Shown here one piece after another: positions 61,832 to 64,000 of a stretch of DNA of 64,000 nt. The stretch's first letter is position 1. Each line of letters begins with the position of its first letter. The notes beneath the pieces were generated by a model. That model ran no database searches, had not been told where the DNA came from, and worked only from the letters and a program-made list of their open reading frames with translations. Source of the stretch: Diplonema papillatum. Taxonomy: Eukaryota; Euglenozoa; Diplonemea; Diplonemida; Diplonemidae. Made by a program: the position numbers and the translations under genes. The stretch lies in assembly GCA_030068145.1 (NCBI GenBank), contig JAPJBO010000556.1, forward strand, positions 87,988-151,987, written 5' to 3'.

Positions 61832-63595
61832 CCTTTCGCCTCGAACCCCCCTTCCCGTTCAAGCTACCGAAGAGGAAAGTCCCCGACCCGCTGGCGGCGA
61901 TTTATCCAGGGCCGGGGAGGATCCCTGACGTGGAGCTACCGCCCTCTACGTTCACCCCGTTTGTTGGTGTCGCGTACGGAGGCGATCTCCTTGTCAACAA
62001 CTCTACGCCCCCCCCGTCGCAAAGCAGAAGAGGAGAGGACCTCGCGCCCATCTCGTCGTCATTCATGAACCTTGACAGGTTGTCAGCTTTGGACAGCCAG
62101 GGTTTGCTGCGTGGCGTGCTGGATGTGATTCGCTCTTGGGAGTCCTTCCGTTCTGCCCTACTCCCGGGAGCGGAGGAAGCGCTGACGAAAGAGGGTTCAC
62201 GCGGACGACGTCAAGGCGCATGCTTCGTCATCTCCCGGATCTGGTTAAGTATGGAGTGACGGAGCTTGCTTCGAGCCCGTCAAAGGTCGTCCTCCCTGCC
62301 TTCACTGTCGACAAGAAGAGCGGGGGGCAACGATTCGTATGTGACGGGCGGAAGCTCAACGCGATCATGGCGCGTCCGCCTCCGATGCTGCTTCCTTCCG
62401 TGCACGAAGTCATCGACCGCGTCCTGGCCTCGTCCGTGGTTTTCTCGCAGACGCCAGGAGCTATTTCTATCAGTTCCGGCTGGACGCGAGAATCCGCCCA
62501 TTTTTTGGCATGCACTTGGCCGGACCGCGGGGCCATTTCGTGAAGGCTCAGCTCGTGGCCATGTGCATGGGCTGGAGCTGGGCTCCGGCGATAGCGCAGA
62601 GGGCCTCTCGAGTACTCCTGCCGGAGTCTGACGGTCTGCCCTGGGTCGACAACTTCGTCGTCGTTGGGGATTCGTTGGGCGAAGCAACTTCGCGGTTTGA
62701 CTCTTTTTTGCAGCGCTGCAAGAGCGTCAACTGCGAGCTCAACGAAAACGACGAGCAGTTTGGAATACCGCTCAGGGAGTTCGACCTTCTGGGCCTCCAC
62801 TTTGACCTCTCCCATTCGAGCCGCCCCGCTCGATACAGAATGGCGGACGCATGGGTGGCGAAGTTACTTGGCTCTGCCGAGCTCGCCAGAGTTAAACGCG
62901 GAGGGGCGTCACCCCGCGAGTTTTACCGGGTGTTTGGGGCTTTGGTCTGGTTTGCCTACACGACGCATTTCCAGCTGGCCTACGCCCGGTGTTCATTGTC
63001 CTTCCTGCAGAGGCTGGCCTCATCCCTGGTGGAGCCAGCTGACTGGGACATCTCCAGGACGGTTCCGCCCTCGACCGTGCGTGAGGTGGAGCACCTCACC
63101 TCCCTCGTCGAAGACAACCGCTGGGTCAGTCGTTCGAAGTCGATCTCCTCATCGGTGACTCTCTGGACAGACGCCTCATCATCATGGTGGGCCGCAGTCC
63201 TGGAGGGCGAACCTGAGCGGATATCGCAGGGCCCGTTCTTGAAGTTGAGACACACTCACATCTTTTTAAAGGAGTTGTTTGCGGTCCTTAGGGGCATAAA
63301 CCTGACCGCAAGGTTTCACACGAATACGCGCATGAGACTCATGGTTGACAACCTTCCGGCTGTCCAGTGTCTCGTCAAGGGGCACTCGAAGAACTTTGCA
63401 GCAAATGTCCTTTTGGCGAGGATTTTTGATGCTGCGCGGGCGGCCGGCCTTGTCATCAGTGCCGAGTGGGTACCGACTGATAAACAGAGAGCCGACCCGT
63501 ACACCCGCGGGGTGCTAGCCAGAGAGGACGACACGCCAGAGGGCGTCTGGTCGCCTCAAGCGGAGGACCTTGCTCCGCCTTCAGATTTGGTGTAG
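61832..63595 (+). pseudogene. Reverse transcriptase-RNase H gene, two frame breaks
   Basis: The RT frame overlaps the recombinase end and reads FPFKLPKRKVPDPLAA, then FTPFVGVAYGGDLLV. Near 62195 one base is missing relative to the truncated copy at 54.5 kb. The next frame gives FTVDKKSGGQRFVCDGRKLN. Near 62455 a second shift leads to DARSYFYQFRLDARIRPFFG (motif A) and MCMGWSWAPAIAQR. The catalytic box reads LPWVDNFVVVGD (62642-62653 for WVDN), where most RTs have Y/F-x-D-D. RNase H follows, with WTDASS, LKELFAVLRG, LMVDNLPAVQ and KQRADPYTRG supplying D, E, D and a final D. No methyltransferase domain is seen. The gene is probably non-functional in this copy. Confidence 0.8.
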
Positions 63596-63623
63596 CCACT
63601 GCGTGGTCCCTGGGGGTCCTGAT

Positions 63624-63940
63624 GCGTAAGCGTTCAACAAAAAAGACCCATTTTGTAGTTGTATTGTTTCTCCCCCTCTAGCCTCCTTCGAAGTAAGCAC
63701 AAGGCAGCCCCTCGAGTATTTTTGTATAAGCACCTGCTTTGTAGGAAATACTTGAGGAGGCTGCCAGCTGCAAAAGATCAAAGGAGGTAAATGTGCTGTA
63801 GCCCACACGAAACACAGGTGAATCTGGGTTTAGTGGCGGGCGTAAGCGTTCAACAAAAAAGACCCATTTTGTAGTTGTATTGTTTCTCCCCCTCTAGCCT
63901 CCTTCGAAGTAAGCACAAGGCAGCCCCTCGAGTATTTTTT
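63624..63940 (+). repeat. B1-A2-B2 terminal block
   Basis: B1 (63624-63721), A2 (63722-63860) and B2 (to 63940). The A2-B2 unit equals the solo copies elsewhere. After B2 a GCGCATTTGAGGTGCGC hairpin begins the flank. Confidence 0.9.
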
Positions 63941-64000
63941 GCGCATTTGAGGTGCGCAAAAGACCCCCTGTATTATCCTATGAAAATGCAAAGGAGTGGC

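Larger units (their letters stand above)
59281..63940 (+). mobile_element. Tyrosine-recombinase retrotransposon with split direct repeats
   Basis: A1 (59281-59418), three gene regions, then B1 (63624-63721), A2 (63722-63860) and B2 (63839-63940). A1 matches A2 and B1 matches B2 almost perfectly. The core GCGTAAGCGTTCAACAAAAA ends each A and starts each B. This A1...B1-A2-B2 pattern is the split-direct-repeat structure of PAT/kangaroo/Ngaro-type elements of the DIRS order. Gene order is gag-like, recombinase, RT-RNase H, all on one strand. The element begins next to ankyrin gene 4 flank and is probably inactive because its RT is broken. Confidence 0.9.

Overview
This window is nuclear DNA from a eukaryote. 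It has a GT-AG intron, multidomain proteins of eukaryotic type (MAM, ankyrin, a USP-type deubiquitinase), a Penelope-like retroelement, a tyrosine-recombinase retrotransposon, and DNA-transposon derivatives of three superfamilies. Introns are rare and most space is transposon debris, which suggests a microbial eukaryote (an alga or another protist). The sequence does not identify the species. I saw no tRNA or rRNA gene, no CRISPR array and no bacterial-style operon.

Layout. 1-4.5 kb: the 3' part of a MAM-domain gene with three tandem copies of a half-domain exon and a duplicated 3' end. 4.5-23.6 kb: no convincing host gene. It holds nested repeats: solo split-direct-repeats of the tyrosine-recombinase element, Penelope UTR fragments, a recurrent stem-loop family, minisatellites, and at 19.5-20.8 kb three MITEs in a row (mariner-like, piggyBac-like, hAT-like). 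23.6-30.8 kb: a Penelope-like element whose single long frame joins an N-terminal GIY-YIG nuclease, a reverse transcriptase, a USP-family deubiquitinase domain and two C-terminal zinc knuckles. 31-33 kb: a GYPPQ-repeat membrane-anchor gene with decayed 3' copies. 33-41 kb: repeats, a Cys/His-rich broken gene, a hAT transposase relic, a long inverted repeat and one half of a segmental duplication. 41.5-43.8 kb: a 41-bp satellite. 44-58.4 kb: four related ankyrin-repeat genes (only the third looks intact), a fifth 3' relic, and a truncated tyrosine-recombinase element. 59.3-63.9 kb: a nearly full-length tyrosine-recombinase retrotransposon with complete split direct repeats (A1...B1-A2-B2).

How it fits together. 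Two retroelement systems generated much of the window. The Penelope-like element explains the dispersed repeats centred on TTGGTGTCGGTC, and the tyrosine-recombinase element explains the solo A-B units that usually end in CTCGAGTATTT. Several insertions can be dated against an uninterrupted paralogue inside the same window, which gives target-site evidence without any database. The ankyrin genes form a local family with a shared promoter or leader and a shared 3' flank, reshaped by deletion, repeat capture and near-identical internal repeats. The most unusual single item is the deubiquitinase fused into the Penelope-like polyprotein.
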